Below are positions 35,005-46,441 of a stretch of DNA of 53,821 bases, in pieces. Source of the DNA: Hofstenia miamia (taxonomy: Eukaryota > Xenacoelomorpha > Acoela). How positions within the stretch are numbered: the first letter of the stretch is position 1; each line of letters begins with the position of its first letter. Below the pieces are notes generated by a model that worked only from the letters and a program-made list of their open reading frames with translations, searched no databases and had not been told where the DNA came from. The stretch covers positions 1 through 53,821 of the forward strand of contig SCFE01000006.1 in assembly GCA_004352715.1 (NCBI GenBank), in the 5' to 3' direction. The translations under genes and the position numbers were made by a program.

Positions 35005-35467
35005 AAAACATGATCAAAGAACTCAAAAAAATATCAATAATTAAAGAAAATGTTAGATTTATATATAGCAATCATAAGCTAAGAACAAAATTTCAATTAA
35101 AATCTACAACTAAAGAAACCAATAAGTCAAATATAATTTATCAAATCAAATGCACCTGCGGTGAAGATTATATTGGTTTTTCTAGCAGGCAACTATCAAG
35201 AAGAATTAAAGAACATGAGACCAGTTCTAATATATTTAATCATTTAAAAAAATGCGCACTAAACTTTGAAACAAAAATATTACATCAGACGTCACGATCA
35301 AGTAATTTAAAAATTATTGAGAGTATTTTTATAAAATCCTTGCAACCAAGTTTAAACACAAACACAAAAGAAGACTATATTTATAAATTAAATTTGCCAC
35401 TTTTTAAAATTTAAAAAATTCTAATTATTGTAAAATCTAGTAAATTTAGAGGTAATAATTTGTAAAA

Positions 35468-35498
35468 CTGACGATGACTTTGTAAGTCGAAATATATC
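35468..35498 (+). ncRNA. Hammerhead-ribozyme-like core in the PLE 3' end
   Basis: Conserved hammerhead elements in order: CTGACGA (35468-35474; consensus CUGANGA), a perfect helix II hairpin GACTT-TGT-AAGTC (35476-35488), GAAA (35489-35492), a minimal helix III (TATATC) and a candidate cleavage site after C35498. PLEs are known to carry hammerheads with very short helix III in their terminal repeats. Helix I is weak here: TGTA (35461-35464) can pair with TGCA (35501-35504) and AATAA with TTATT further out, with internal loops. The inverted 5' copies carry CAGACGA (plus-strand TCGTCTG at 161-167 and 34238-34244), which breaks the core. Confidence 0.5.
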
Positions 35499-35529
35499 TC
35501 TGCATGTTCTTATTAAGGTTAATTAAGCT

Positions 35530-36167
35530 CCTAAAAAACGACACATTAATCTGTTAGTGTTTAAATATTATAATTAACTGAACATTTGGTAAATGTGGAA
35601 AGGTGCTGGTGCAGGTGAACATGTTAGCAATTTTCGTATTCGACGATCGTTTTCTTAGCTCAAGCATCGTTCGAATGAAGTAAACAAAACCCAGAGTTGT
35701 AAAAAAAACGAGGGCTTGAGCCCCCAAGGCCGCATGGATACACCTTGCTGCGTCATTTTATCGGCAAGATCAATACTACCCCTTCTGAGTTGCAAAAAGT
35801 TACATATTAGAATTTTTTTAAGTAAACCATATCGTTACATTATTGTGCATGGACGTTAAAAGCATTACCTTTTATTCTTTGCTTTACATGATAACATTGT
35901 TATTTTGTCATTTTTTGTAGAGATATCTAAATACATACAGTGGCTCTGCTCTTCGTGCTTCAATTCATTCAGAATGTCTATCCGATTTTCACAAACTTAC
36001 CAACTATAGTAGTCTTCTTTGAGAATAATTTCCGAGACAAAGGAAATTATGTGAAAAAATTTCCGCTGCAGCATTCAGCCCAATGCTAATTTTTTATGGG
36101 TTTGAGGCATATATTGGATGAACTAACAATTTTAAGACTCTCCCCTACTTCATCATAAATATCAAGA

Positions 36168-36221
<54 letters not shown>

Positions 36222-36250
36222 ACCATTTGCACATGCTACTATTTACATTA
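35530..36250. other. Gene-free stretch with (TA)n microsatellite
   Basis: No coding motif seen. A (TA)n tract occupies 36171-36217. Confidence 0.6.
36171..36217. repeat. (TA)n microsatellite
   Basis: About 23 perfect TA dinucleotides. Confidence 0.97.
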
Positions 36251-36254
36251 CAAT

Positions 36255-36520
36255 CCTGTAAAAATATATTATTGTTATTTTACTTTCTTTCTGAAACTCT
36301 CAATGCGTTTTCAATTTACAGCACTCAATTATGGCTTACCTAACAGATCTTGTTTATACCATTCATAGAAAAAAGTCGAATTAAATTTCTATGTACATCT
36401 GTAATATATTTACTTTAATAGAAAATATTGTTGGTAAGTCATGTGTGACATAAAAGATTATTTTAGTAGTAAAGAAGTCTATTCTATTATTAACAATTCT
36501 ACTTTATTATTATATTATTA
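36255..36520. repeat. Diverged interspersed repeat, copy A
   Basis: Collinear with 41811-42075: shared blocks include AATGCGTTTTC/CATTGCGTTTTC, TAACAGATCTTG, TCGAATTAAA, TCTATGTAC, AAAATATTGTTGG and TTCTATTATTA followed by CAATTCTACT. The second copy lies inside the transposon at 41604-44795, so this is probably a fragment of the same family. The plus-strand open frame 36441-36824 over it is not supported by any motif. Confidence 0.65.
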
Positions 36521-36558
36521 TTATCACACTATTTTCTCACAGCTTCATGCTAGTATCC

Positions 36559-36601
36559 CTCTCAGCTCGGGGAACTCATCAGTTCCCAGGGAGTCTGAGA
36601 G
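36559..36601. repeat. Strong hairpin
   Basis: Arms CTCTCAGCTC(G)GGGAACT and AGTTCCC(AGG)GAG(T)CTGAGAG close on a 4-base loop (CATC, 36577-36580). It gives 17 paired bases with small internal loops and is GC-rich in an AT-rich setting. Possibly part of a short mobile element. Confidence 0.7.
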
Positions 36602-36674
36602 CTTTCCTCAGGAGTCTAGTTGTTTAAACAGTGCTGCCTTCTGTACTACGTCAACTCCCCATTTCGGTAATCTC

Positions 36675-36815
36675 AACTCCACCAAGTATCAGAGGTGTAA
36701 GTGGGTCAAACCGGGTCTGGGTCTGGGTCAAATTGGGTCAAATTTTTGTGTAGTTGGGCCTGGGTCTTTTAACATAATTTTGTATTGGGTCAAATTGGGT
36801 CTGGGTCAAATTAAT
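36675..36815 (+). repeat. Degenerate GGGTC-rich tandem repeat
   Basis: GGGTC recurs about ten times in 140 bases (for example GGGTCTGGGTCTGGGTCAAA and TTGGGTCTGGGTCAAATT). The strand is markedly G-rich against C and could form G-quadruplexes. The stretch is preceded by CAGAGGTGTAAGTGGGTC, which resembles a hAT terminus, so it may be an element end. Confidence 0.6.
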
Positions 36816-37089
36816 TCTGTATAATGTACCAGTTGAACTTTGTATCTGTAAAATAATTATTGTCAATAAATAATTATCATATACATGTATATCTTTCAAT
36901 TTTGTTCAACTAAAATTTATGTTACCCATGTTTACAATAGAAGAATAGATTTGTTTTGCAATGGTATTCATGTTTGTTTATTAGATATATTAATCAGAAA
37001 CTTTTTTTGTGTGAAACTGGGATATAATTTAAATTTAAATTGCTTGCTCCTGTGCCGTCATTATCAGTGCTTCTGTTTCTCTCTTTAGT

Positions 37090-39300
37090 CCTGTCCTCTT
37101 TAGCCACTTGTTGTTCTCTTCTCTGTCTCAGTTTTCTGCATTCCCCCAGTATTCTCCATGCATTACAATCAGAATGTGCCGCAGCAGCCTGTATAATATT
37201 TATGACATGAGATTTGAAATGTCGTAGATTTCAAAATAGAGAATTGTTAAAATTGTAAAAAGTTTATTAAAACATTTTAGTTTGGCTGGTGCGGCCGTTA
37301 CAAATTATTTTGGTCGGTAAAAACCATTAATTTTACAAAATCACAGCCGGAATTTTCCAGACCAATGGCTGGTTGGTAAGGCAGTGGCTTGACAGGTCGC
37401 AACTTTCTACATACAGCAAAATGTTATGCGTAGGGAACATTTTTCTTTCAGATTAGATATTATTTAACGATTAATATGAAGTATTGAATCATTAAATTAC
37501 AATTTATTTCTTGATGATTTTAGGGATTGCTAATTAATCATTCAAAACGTGGAGAGGACTTAATAGTTCCTCAAAAAAATGAGACGCATTTCCTTTAAAT
37601 ATTCCCCACTACTAAAATGTCAGACAATGGTTCGTCACTAATTCCTTCCTATTAAACGATTGCAGTCTTCTTAGTAAAAGTCTAGTTAGCCTTTTTAACA
37701 TATTATACTGGTTTTGAAAAGTTTTTCCATTTTTTATATATGTTAGAGTAGTTTTTATGTTTATTAGGTAATCAGTCTAGTAAACTTGATTGGGATTTTA
37801 ATATTTCTATATGCAATTATAGCCCAATATTTGAAGGAGACTGAAAAGAGTCATTTTCCGCAGTGCAAATTCAATTGAAATTTTAAGGATTGGGGTTGTT
37901 TCACTTTGAGGTTTCTACATTATGTATGAACCCTAATTATGAAAATTTAATAAATCTGTAAATTTATGCAGCAAAAGTTGTCGGTTTAGTAAAACATTAA
38001 ATTGATTCTCGAGTACAGTGAGTTAACTATAAATTATTAAGAAATAAATGTGTATTGACTATTAGTACTTATGCTCCGGGAAGCTTAACGAGGCAAAACC
38101 TTCAATCTATTTAGTGTTACATCCATTGTAATACTAAATCAAAACAATAACTCGACCTCATTAAAATGTTTCTTGCCTGTCATAAATTCAATGTTGTAGC
38201 AGGAGCTAATAATGGCATGGAAATTGGTAACTTTTAAATGAATTCATCTCATCCTTGAATATCTCAAGAAAATTGTAACAAAAAGCTACAAATGCAGTCA
38301 TCAATGCAATACAAGAGTGAATTTTTTACTAACAATGAGAGTATACAGTATAACAAGATCTGTAAAACTTCTTTCCCTCGCAAATTATGTAATATATTTT
38401 GGAATTTTATTTTAAAATATGTTAATGTTTCTAAGTTCGCATGAAGCATGTTACATACCTTTCAGCTAAGGTCATATTAAATAGTATATAAGCTGTTAGT
38501 ATATAAACCAAATTATAATATATTTCGTAATATGCACTAGATTTTTAAAAAAGATATTTTGCTAAGATCATTGGGAAACGAAAATTTTGTATGACTTAGC
38601 AACGTTTGCTCACTCCATGATGTTTTACTAAATTTTAATCTTTGGAAAAAGTGAAAATTTTTTCAAATGAATCGAGATAGGATCTATGGCGCTGTATTTC
38701 ATTGTTCTGAGAATGGGCCTGAGGTTATGGCTTCAGACAACAAATTCATACAACAATGTATCACCAACTTCATTAACCTAAAGTACCATTTATAATTTTA
38801 AAATCAAACCTATAGTTCACTTTGTTCAGTACTTTGACGTTTTTTCATATACCGGAAAGACTTCTGCATACATATACAATTAAAATTTTTTACAAAATTT
38901 TATAATATCTGCTGAAGCAATTATATAACTCATTTAAAATATTATATTTTTTCATAGTAATATATGTTTTCAATTTTACAAAATCCATTTTTTAAAGAAA
39001 CACTACCAAATGATTCACTAAAAAGTTCAGCGTTTTGAAAACTATTAATGTATACAGTAAGCAGCGCTTATGTATCGATTACTATTGGACAAGCAGTAAG
39101 AACCAATGGCTGTGTAGCTGTGTATCGTACATAATTCCATTAAAAGAGTATTTTAGGTAGAGATGCCAGCTATTCATATTAATATTCGATGTTCATTTTC
39201 TATTTATGATATGCCTGTGTTGTGAATGTCTTATATAATCAGTTTTATGGAAGTAATGATAGCCTACTTGGTATAAGCAAAGAAATTTTGTAAAAAAATA
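37090..39300. other. AT-rich stretch downstream of the GPCR, no gene recognised
   Basis: No coding motif in either strand. A GC-richer patch near 37275-37400 (GGTGCGGCCG..., TGGCTGGTTGG) may be a small mobile element. Confidence 0.45.
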
Positions 39301-39304
39301 TATA

Positions 39305-39310
39305 TTTATT
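39305..39310 (-). terminator. Poly(A) signal AATAAA of the GPCR
   Basis: The plus strand TTTATT gives AATAAA on the minus strand, about 67 bases beyond the stop codon at 39377-39379. Confidence 0.5.
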
Positions 39311-39376
39311 ACATTCAACTCTAAGAGTAAATAATACAGATGCATGATAATTTACAATACACATAAAACAAAATAT

Positions 39377-42300
39377 TTAAACACGAGTTCCAACAACACT
39401 AGAGAATTCCGAATGCATATTAGGTCTCCTTAAATTTGGCGTTTTCTTGTTCGTTCTGAGACATCGGCAGCACTTGTTTATGATTATTGTTTTACATCTT
39501 TGACTCAGAAGCGTATAAAGAAATGGATTCGCGCAACTGTTGAAATATGTCAGCATTGATGAGAGCTAAAAAAAACTTGCATGTCAATTACAAAAGTGTT
39601 TGAAGATTCTACATATAGAAAGATAAAATAGTTGAATTCAAATCAAACTGCAGTTATTCTGCATAAATATACGGATTTTCAAAAGATTTTAGAGTGATTT
39701 TATTTAAAGATAGCTTAAAATGCTTTTCCTAATCTCTTAAGATCTATTTTATGATAAATTAACGTGTTTTGACCCTATCTTCTAAATCTTCCTAAGAGAG
39801 TTTTTTAATAATTATATTAAGGATTTAATAATCAAGTTTCATATTTATTAATACTAGAACAGCGAGCACTCCTTGAGAATAAATTTACATCTGATGTTTC
39901 AAATGAGAAAATTACTGAGAGTAGAAACATAATTTCCACCACCAAATTTAATGAGATTATCAACATTATTGGAAGGATATGTATCTGCTAGTGAATAATC
40001 AAGTAAACAAAAAAGGCTTATAGGTCATTCTGATCTATTGTCGCGTTTCTAGTATTAATATTAGAAATTGGAACCTAACTAAGCAATTGGGGATAAGTTC
40101 TTAGGCTCCCTTTGCCTATAAAAACACTAATCAATCGGAAAAAATGAGATCTAGTCCACAAATTCTAACCAAATTTAAATAGTTTCTAGCAATGCAATGG
40201 AATAACATAACAATCTTTGAAATACTTCTTTTACCAATATTTACACTTTAAGTTTCATAAGGCTTTCGAAATTGTTTTCCTAAGTATCACTAGATTCCTT
40301 TATATTATTTTCGAATTACAATTGGATAAAATATTTAACTATTTGACGAACCAGATGTTGACATATACATTCTTCAAAAGCAATTTGCATCACATCACAA
40401 GCTTGAACAAATTTAGACCAACAATAGACTATATGCAGCAAACATTTCGAAAATTTAGTAGATGACAATTATTTTAAGATGATTTCACTTTTGATATGTA
40501 AGTAAACAAAATTAAACTATTTTACAATACAACCTAATCATATGTGTGCTTCATCACACATTATTTCTTTTGTGGTGATATAAGTGAAACCCGTTCAATT
40601 ACTCAAAATTTAGATATTATTGCTATGATTAAATATTGTACCTATATTTTTCAAATTTAATAGATAAATATATGAACTATGAATTTGGTAGAAGCATTTC
40701 TCTTACTGGAAACTTTCTTATTTGCATTAGTGAAGATGTGATTTGAGCAATACTAAGTCATAAACTCCTAGTGTAAGATTTTGTATATAGTGATTTATGT
40801 TTTAATCCAGTTCGAATAAGTAATAAGTAATCATATATTTTTAAAAATATACATAAATTCATATAGTTTTGTTTGAAATTATGTATTCAAATATGACGAT
40901 CTCGAAAATAACATAAAAGAAAAGCAAACTTTTCTCGATAATTCATATAATGCTTACAGTACAATAATTGGGGAAAAAAATTTTTAAAAATGCTGACACA
41001 TTAGAAAGGTCGATTTTTAAAAAAAATACGTTAAGTCTTGTCAAATACAATTTGGTTTTGTATAAACTACTTAAATTCCTGCATGAGATGTTTGCTATTG
41101 CATGTGAACCAACATTACTCTAGTTGCAATTTTATGCTTATTTGAGATTTTCAGTTAATTAATTTTGCTATTACTAGTTTAATGCTTCATAGGATTACGA
41201 TTAAATTATACAATTGGAAATAAATTTTATTATTTGAAGAAATTGATTGTGCGTGTAATATTGAGATGTTTACGTCGATTATGTTCACAAGCCTAATAGT
41301 AATTAAACTCATATAGTGCAGTGAAGAAAAGTATTATGGCCATATATTATAGACAAACAGTGGCACACAATTTTATTAGTGATTTGTAAAATATATAATG
41401 CATCTAAAGAAAAATCCTTTGGTGATTATAAGTTGTACACTACACACAAACAATTTAACCGAGATATTGAACTACATAGTGTATTGATATGCTTATGAAT
41501 TCGAACTACTGTCATTGCTTTAGTAAGGTTGAAGCAATTTACGAATGGACCTTTTTTCGACCCAGGTCTGGAGCGACAATTGCCAATATTAGTGGGGTTG
41601 GATCTAGGGCTGTGATGGTATGGGTAGTAACCACAGATACCAGTCTGTATCCATGGGTAAGGATATCACTGTGACGGATACTGGTGGATACGGTGTACGG
41701 GTAAAAAAAATAAAAGTAAATGAGTACAATGCAGAAAGACAAAACTATTAAATTAACAACTTCCTTTGGAAACTTTATTAGCAATTTATCTTTAATTGCC
41801 TAAGCACGTCTGAAAGTTTATATTATTGTTCTATTATTTTTTTATGAACGTTTCATTGCGTTTTCGAAATATTGAAATCTATTATAGATTACGTAACAGA
41901 TCTTGATTACTCCCGTTCACATTCAAGTGAATTTTGGGTTTTAGGAAAAATCGAATTAAAATTCTATGTACGTATGTAATATATTTAATAAAAAATATTG
42001 TTGGCAATTAATGAATTTAAATAGCAAGGAAGCCTATCTTTATTCTATTATTACCAATTCTACTAACACCATGTCAACTGAACGGAGCTGCCTTTTGGTT
42101 GAAAACGTCAAAACTTAAAAGTCTTATTAGGAAATCATAACACTGTGTGCAAATATGTTTTTTTTGGATCTTCAATACAAAATATTATTGTTCTTGTCGA
42201 ATTTTCGCTTCTGAATCAGATCTGAAGTTTGTTTTTGAAAATTTTTGTTCAAAAAAATGTAGTTGAGCTTAAATTTTTTGCTTTTTTGCAGCATATTTTG

Positions 42301-42661
42301 AAAAATTTGCGTTTTTTCACTGGCAGTTTTTCTTTCTCCACCCACAACACTTATATTCTTTTTACTCAGGTGACATGAATAATTCAAAATGAGCCAATGA
42401 TTATTTCTCTTTAACATGAATAATTTTATTCTTTTTCATTGAAAAGCATGCTGAAATTGTACTGAAAAAATTATAGGCTATCTTAATTTGCATACATTGC
42501 AGTATACATACAGCTGTGTGATCATGAGGAACTGTAGTTAACTATCTGATTGCACTTAATTAATTGTCTGCCTTATTCATAACAGGCAGGCATATTATTT
42601 TTTTGCATACCTTTTTATTTCAAATATTATTTGTCTCCTAATTATCTCAACAATTTATTGA

Positions 42662-42707
<46 letters not shown>

Positions 42708-45201
42708 TCTCTTTTCACTTATCTTATATCTAAACAGCTATATGAAATTCAATTTTTAGTGGAAGCTTTTTCCAATGTCTAATCGTTCATGCAAATACTC
42801 TAAATCAAGTTTTTGTTATATATGTGGGCATTTATCTAAAGAAAAACTCTCGAAAGTATTCTGTGCTGTGTAAGAAACTCTCAGTTGCTTATGAACAATA
42901 TTTTAAATTAAAGACTATGGAAAATCATGGGCTCCTGACTATGTTTGTTGCAACTGTAATAGTGCTTTAATAGCTTGAAATACATGAAAACGAAAAAGTA
43001 AGCCATTCTTAATCCCAAGAATATGGCGAGAGCCAAAGAATCATCTTCTGCTCAGCGATAGTTAACAAGGGGAAATGGAAAAGTCACCATTTCATCCGGA
43101 TTTAGAATCTTCAATAGCTCCGGTACTGCACAATAATGACTTGCTTATACCCGAAATTGTAATTTAGAACTTTCAGGTAGTTCAAATTCTACAGATATAA
43201 TTGAAGAAATAGTTTCTGTCAAAAAGGTTGTCAAAGAAACATTTGATAGCTATGTAAAACGCTGTCAATTAAGCAAAAGAGAAAATGAAGAATTAAAAAA
43301 AATTCTAAACAAAATTGGTGTACTTAGTTCAAATGTCACATACCGTTCTGTTAGAAATGGAGGTAAAGAATTGTCTAACTATTTTAAAGAAGAGGACAAT
43401 TTATGTTTTTGTACTGATGTTCATGGTCTTATAACCAAACGTTTTGGAACGCATTATGCTGATGATTACCATCTTTTTTCTGAATGGTTCTGTGGTGGGA
43501 ATTAAATGTCCTCTTTTTAATTTTGATGATGTTCCTCCTACAGTGGAATGATGCAAAAGAAACTTATGACTCTGTTTCACATCTTCTAAAATGCTTGAAG
43601 TATAATGAAGAGCATTAGCATATTTGCTGTGATTTCAAGATTATTCAATTACTTGTGGGTCTTAAAGTGGGTAGTAATATAAAACATCAATGTGCATTTC
43701 GCCTTTATCATGCCCAAAGTAAAGACCGTTATACAAAAGGTTCATATGAAAATCGAAGTTCATTTGAAATTGGTCAATTCTTGTTGGTAAATAGTCCATT
43801 AAAAGACACCAGCAGAATTATTTTACCAAATTTGCATCTCAAATTCGGTATATTTAAACAGTTCGTGAAGTTCTTTAAAAATAAATCAGCTCTGTCTATA
43901 ATTCAAGCATTTTCCCAAAAATTTCGTTTGCTAAAATCAGATCAGATATATTTCAGGCCCGCAAATAGACAAAATAATTCAAGTTCCAATTTTGTATCTG
44001 CCTTGAGCACAGAAGAAGAAAAGTGTATTTGTGCAGTATTAATTGTTTTCAAATTGGTATTGGTTCCAGCTGATGTTTCTATTGAAATGAAAATACATTA
44101 CGTTGACGAAATGACTTCTTGTTTCAGACTGTTAAATATTAAATACAGTCCCAAAATGCACTATCTTGATTTCCATTTACCAGAAATAATTGAAAGAGAG
44201 GGTCATGTTTCTGACCAACATGGCGAACGTCCACATCAAATTTTTAAAGATTTAGAACGCCGTTATTACCGCAAATTAATAAAAAAATGATTCTTGATTA
44301 TTTTTGGCAAAACTGTTGAAATGTCTCAAGTTTTTGTTATCCATAATCATTTTATTTCTTAAATTTAGAGTTGATTTGTCAAATTATGATATTATTCTAT
44401 ATTTTGTATAATATTAGATTGATCTTTAGCTTATATGGGTCTTCATAAATGAAAAACGTACCTAATCTTAGAAAATTTTGTAACTATTCAACTATAAAAA
44501 ATAAAAAACGTGAAATTAATTGTAGACAAAAATATGCAAATTAACAAAAAAATGATTTCGATATTTTGATTCAGCGCAAAAATTTGGGCTTGAAGGAAAC
44601 AGTATCGTTTTGAAAATATTTTTATGCACACACAGTGTAATTGATTTTTTTGTTTTGTATGCATTTTCTAAATTATGTATTAATACATTGATTGTTATAG
44701 TTTGAATTTTCTGTTATTTGGGCGGGTACTGGTGCAAATGAGTCTCTTAGGGGGGGGGGTACTGATCTCTGAAATACCCTACCCGCACAGCCCTAACTAG
44801 ATCTAATATGAAACTGGAACCATAAGTGAAGAATTGAACTTCAGAAATATTGCTAACTATCGGTAAAAAATTACCTGACTAATTCTTGGAATTGATAAAA
44901 TCGAGAAGATTTGAGCGATCTGGAATACCCAGAATGGAGCATAGCAAAAGATGAAGAGGAAAACAATCATGCTGACCATAGTTACGATTCGGGTTCTTTG
45001 TGATATTTTTGACTGGGCAACTTTCGATTTTGGAGAACGTATCTTACTTCCATGCCAAAATACTGATGACGACTGCACACGAAAAACAAAAATGGCGTAA
45101 AACACGGAGAGAAATATTGCTGGCAGAAAGTAAATGGTAATGGCGATTGAAACGATGTAGATATCCAACCAGTCTTTGCTCGGCCATTGACTGTTGCAAT
45201 G
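39377..45201 (-). CDS. Rhodopsin-family peptide-type GPCR, last two exons
   Basis: Exon 44875-45201 starts after an AG at 45202-45203 and encodes the second extracellular loop (HCNSQWPSKDWLDIYI, with the disulphide cysteine), TM5 (VSIAITIYFLPAIFLSVFYA), a basic third intracellular loop, and TM6 with FIFCYAPFW, the F..CxxP motif. Its GT donor (cag/gtaatt) joins in phase to exon 39377-39565, which gives TM7 SSMLTYFNSCANPFLYTLLS with the NPxxY motif, a basic helix 8 with palmitoylatable cysteines (KCCRCL) and a short tail ending EFSSVVGTRV-stop. The TM7 resembles somatostatin/allatostatin-C/galanin-type receptors, but the ligand cannot be assigned. TM1-4 exons were not found upstream, so the gene is incomplete here. 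The 5.3-kb intron holds a transposon. Confidence 0.85.
42667..42703. repeat. (TA)n microsatellite
   Basis: About 18 TA dinucleotides. Confidence 0.97.
42778..44290 (+). pseudogene. Degenerate transposon-associated ORF of a multi-copy animal family
   Basis: Translated across frameshifts it shows an N-terminal Cys motif (CYICGHLS), KSWAPDYVCCNCNSAL, then IWREPKNHLL near 43030, a middle part with RNGGKELSNYFKEEDNL and FGTHYADDYHLFSEWFCGG, and an open C-terminal frame, 43655-44290. That frame contains IILPNLHLKFGIFKQFVKFF, MHYLDFHLPEIIEREG and SDQHGERPHQIFKDLERRYY. From memory these match a large uncharacterised family, abundant in cnidarian and arthropod genomes, with the pattern 'PMIWREPKNH ... 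LPPLHIKLGLMKxFVK ... SEEQGERFHQDI..ME.RY'. Its biochemical role is unknown to me. Here it is broken by many stops, although the last 211 codons are open. It lies within the terminal repeats of the element at 41604-44795. Confidence 0.7.
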
Positions 45202-45209
45202 CTAAATGT

Positions 45210-46440
45210 AGTCGAAATCATTTCTCTAAGCAGTCAAATTTAGAATTTGGGGTCCATTAAATTTAACCCTATTTCTACTAGAAATTTTTCAAAATAAATG
45301 TATGTAGTGGTTTCCACAAAATTTTTTAAACGCATATAATTCACGAACTAATTAAGACATTTAAAACAGAAAACACCACAAGATAGGGAGTCTGAATGGG
45401 GCGCAAAAATTGTATCTTAGGAAAACAAAATATTTGCTGGTAAATTTTGTTCCCATGGCCATTAAACCAGTTCATTATCTGAACATTAGGTTTGGTAAGA
45501 ATTTGAATCTTCATCATTACATGTGCACGCATAAGCCCATAGATGTGTCCATATCGAATAATTCAATATTTCTTAACAGGCCTGGATAAAATTGTATATA
45601 AATGTGGACAAAACCTTGATGTCAGTTGAAAAATAGTTAAATGTAGTTTTAAGTTTGAGTTTGCCCCAGACCTAAAAATTTCAATTATTTTAATTCGGGA
45701 TCTTGCTGGCTATTTGAAATCGAATAGTGTCCTGCAATTAATTTTTTGAATTTTTTTGTTCAACAGGTAAGCCTACATGCGAGGCAGCAGCATCCTGTTA
45801 AAATGTAGTAGATGAGAGCTTTTTCTTCGATTTTTGGGAAGAAATACAATGAATCAGTTGTATATAGCTACATGAGTCACTGTTGATAAGTAACGGAAAA
45901 ATACGACGTTATCATGCCCTACCTGTGAAACTAATCAGTATTGAAAGCTATTTTGCGTGGTGTGCTGATGGTAAATTTACTGTAGGATTGTCTTCACTCA
46001 ACTTAGCCAAAATTAGAACAGACATGTAGTTCTTTAAATATCATTAACTTTTCATTGCCTAATTCCAGGCGTGCCGTGTAGTGACATTTTTCGACCCCTA
46101 ACTCACACCACACCAAAATAAATTTATACAAATCCACACTATAAGTCTCACACCGCAGGATTAAAAATTGCCCCACAAATCCCCACAGCAAAATGTTTGA
46201 CAAAACTATGAAATACAAAGCATTTTTAGACACTGAAGATTTTATGTATATTTTAATATGCATTAACATATACATATATAAAGTTATAACAAAATTTTAA
46301 AAATTAATCACTATCCACACAATAGTTATATTCAGTAACACTGTTTTTAAAAGTTTGTGATTTTGATACTAATATAATATTATAGATGTCTTAAATCTTT
46401 TGCTGATTTATTGTAAATCTTTGACTCCAATACAATCGTC
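45210..46440. other. Gene-free stretch upstream of the GPCR exon
   Basis: Expected to be GPCR intron. The minus-strand open frames 45341-45532 and 46003-46275 do not read as transmembrane helices 1-4 and carry no motif. Confidence 0.45.
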
Positions 46441-46441
46441 T

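Larger units (their letters stand above)
34078..35525 (+). mobile_element. Penelope-like retroelement, copy 2, with GIY-YIG endonuclease
   Basis: Near-identical to 1-1077 (offset 34077). It starts TATAGAGGAGTGTCTACTCC, followed by an inverted copy of its own 3' end (about 34190-34313), the RT palm (YMDDIFALV near 34420; stops follow) and RT thumb-like remains (INRIFDNCSTYRTINQKIG). After an 87-N gap (34918-35004) comes an intact endonuclease frame, 35010-35414, containing IIYQIKCTCGEDYIGFSS, LSRRIKEHETSS, HLKKCALNF, SNLKIIESIFIKSLQPSLN and KLPLF-like terminal residues (KLNLPLFKI). The YIG, Arg, His and Cys positions fit the PLE type of GIY-YIG nuclease; the downstream glutamate of IIESIFI is a plausible catalytic acid. 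The 3' end (35399-35523) is the source of the inverted 5' piece. The RT is dead, but the nuclease is open. Confidence 0.9.
41604..44795 (+). mobile_element. DNA transposon with TAGGGCTGTG termini, in the GPCR intron
   Basis: The left end near 41604 reads TAGGGCTGTGATGGTATGGG. The right end near 44780-44795, read inward on the minus strand, gives TAGGGCTGTGCGGGTAGGGT. The flanking 8-mers gttggatc and actagatc agree at 5 of 8 positions, so a decayed 8-bp target duplication is possible. The body holds the degenerate ORF at 42780-44290 and a repeat shared with 36255-36520. Terminal sequence and target length would suit a hAT-like element, but I cannot identify a transposase core. Confidence 0.55.

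Noticed and set aside
36441-36824. 127-codon plus-strand ORF
   Set aside because: Covers a diverged repeat, a hairpin and a GGGTC array; the translated repeats are a by-product of the DNA repeat.
45341-46275. Candidate GPCR TM1-4 exons on the minus strand
   Set aside because: Hydrophobic patches exist, but there is no TM1 GN, TM2 LxxxD or TM3 DRY motif and no in-phase splice sites.
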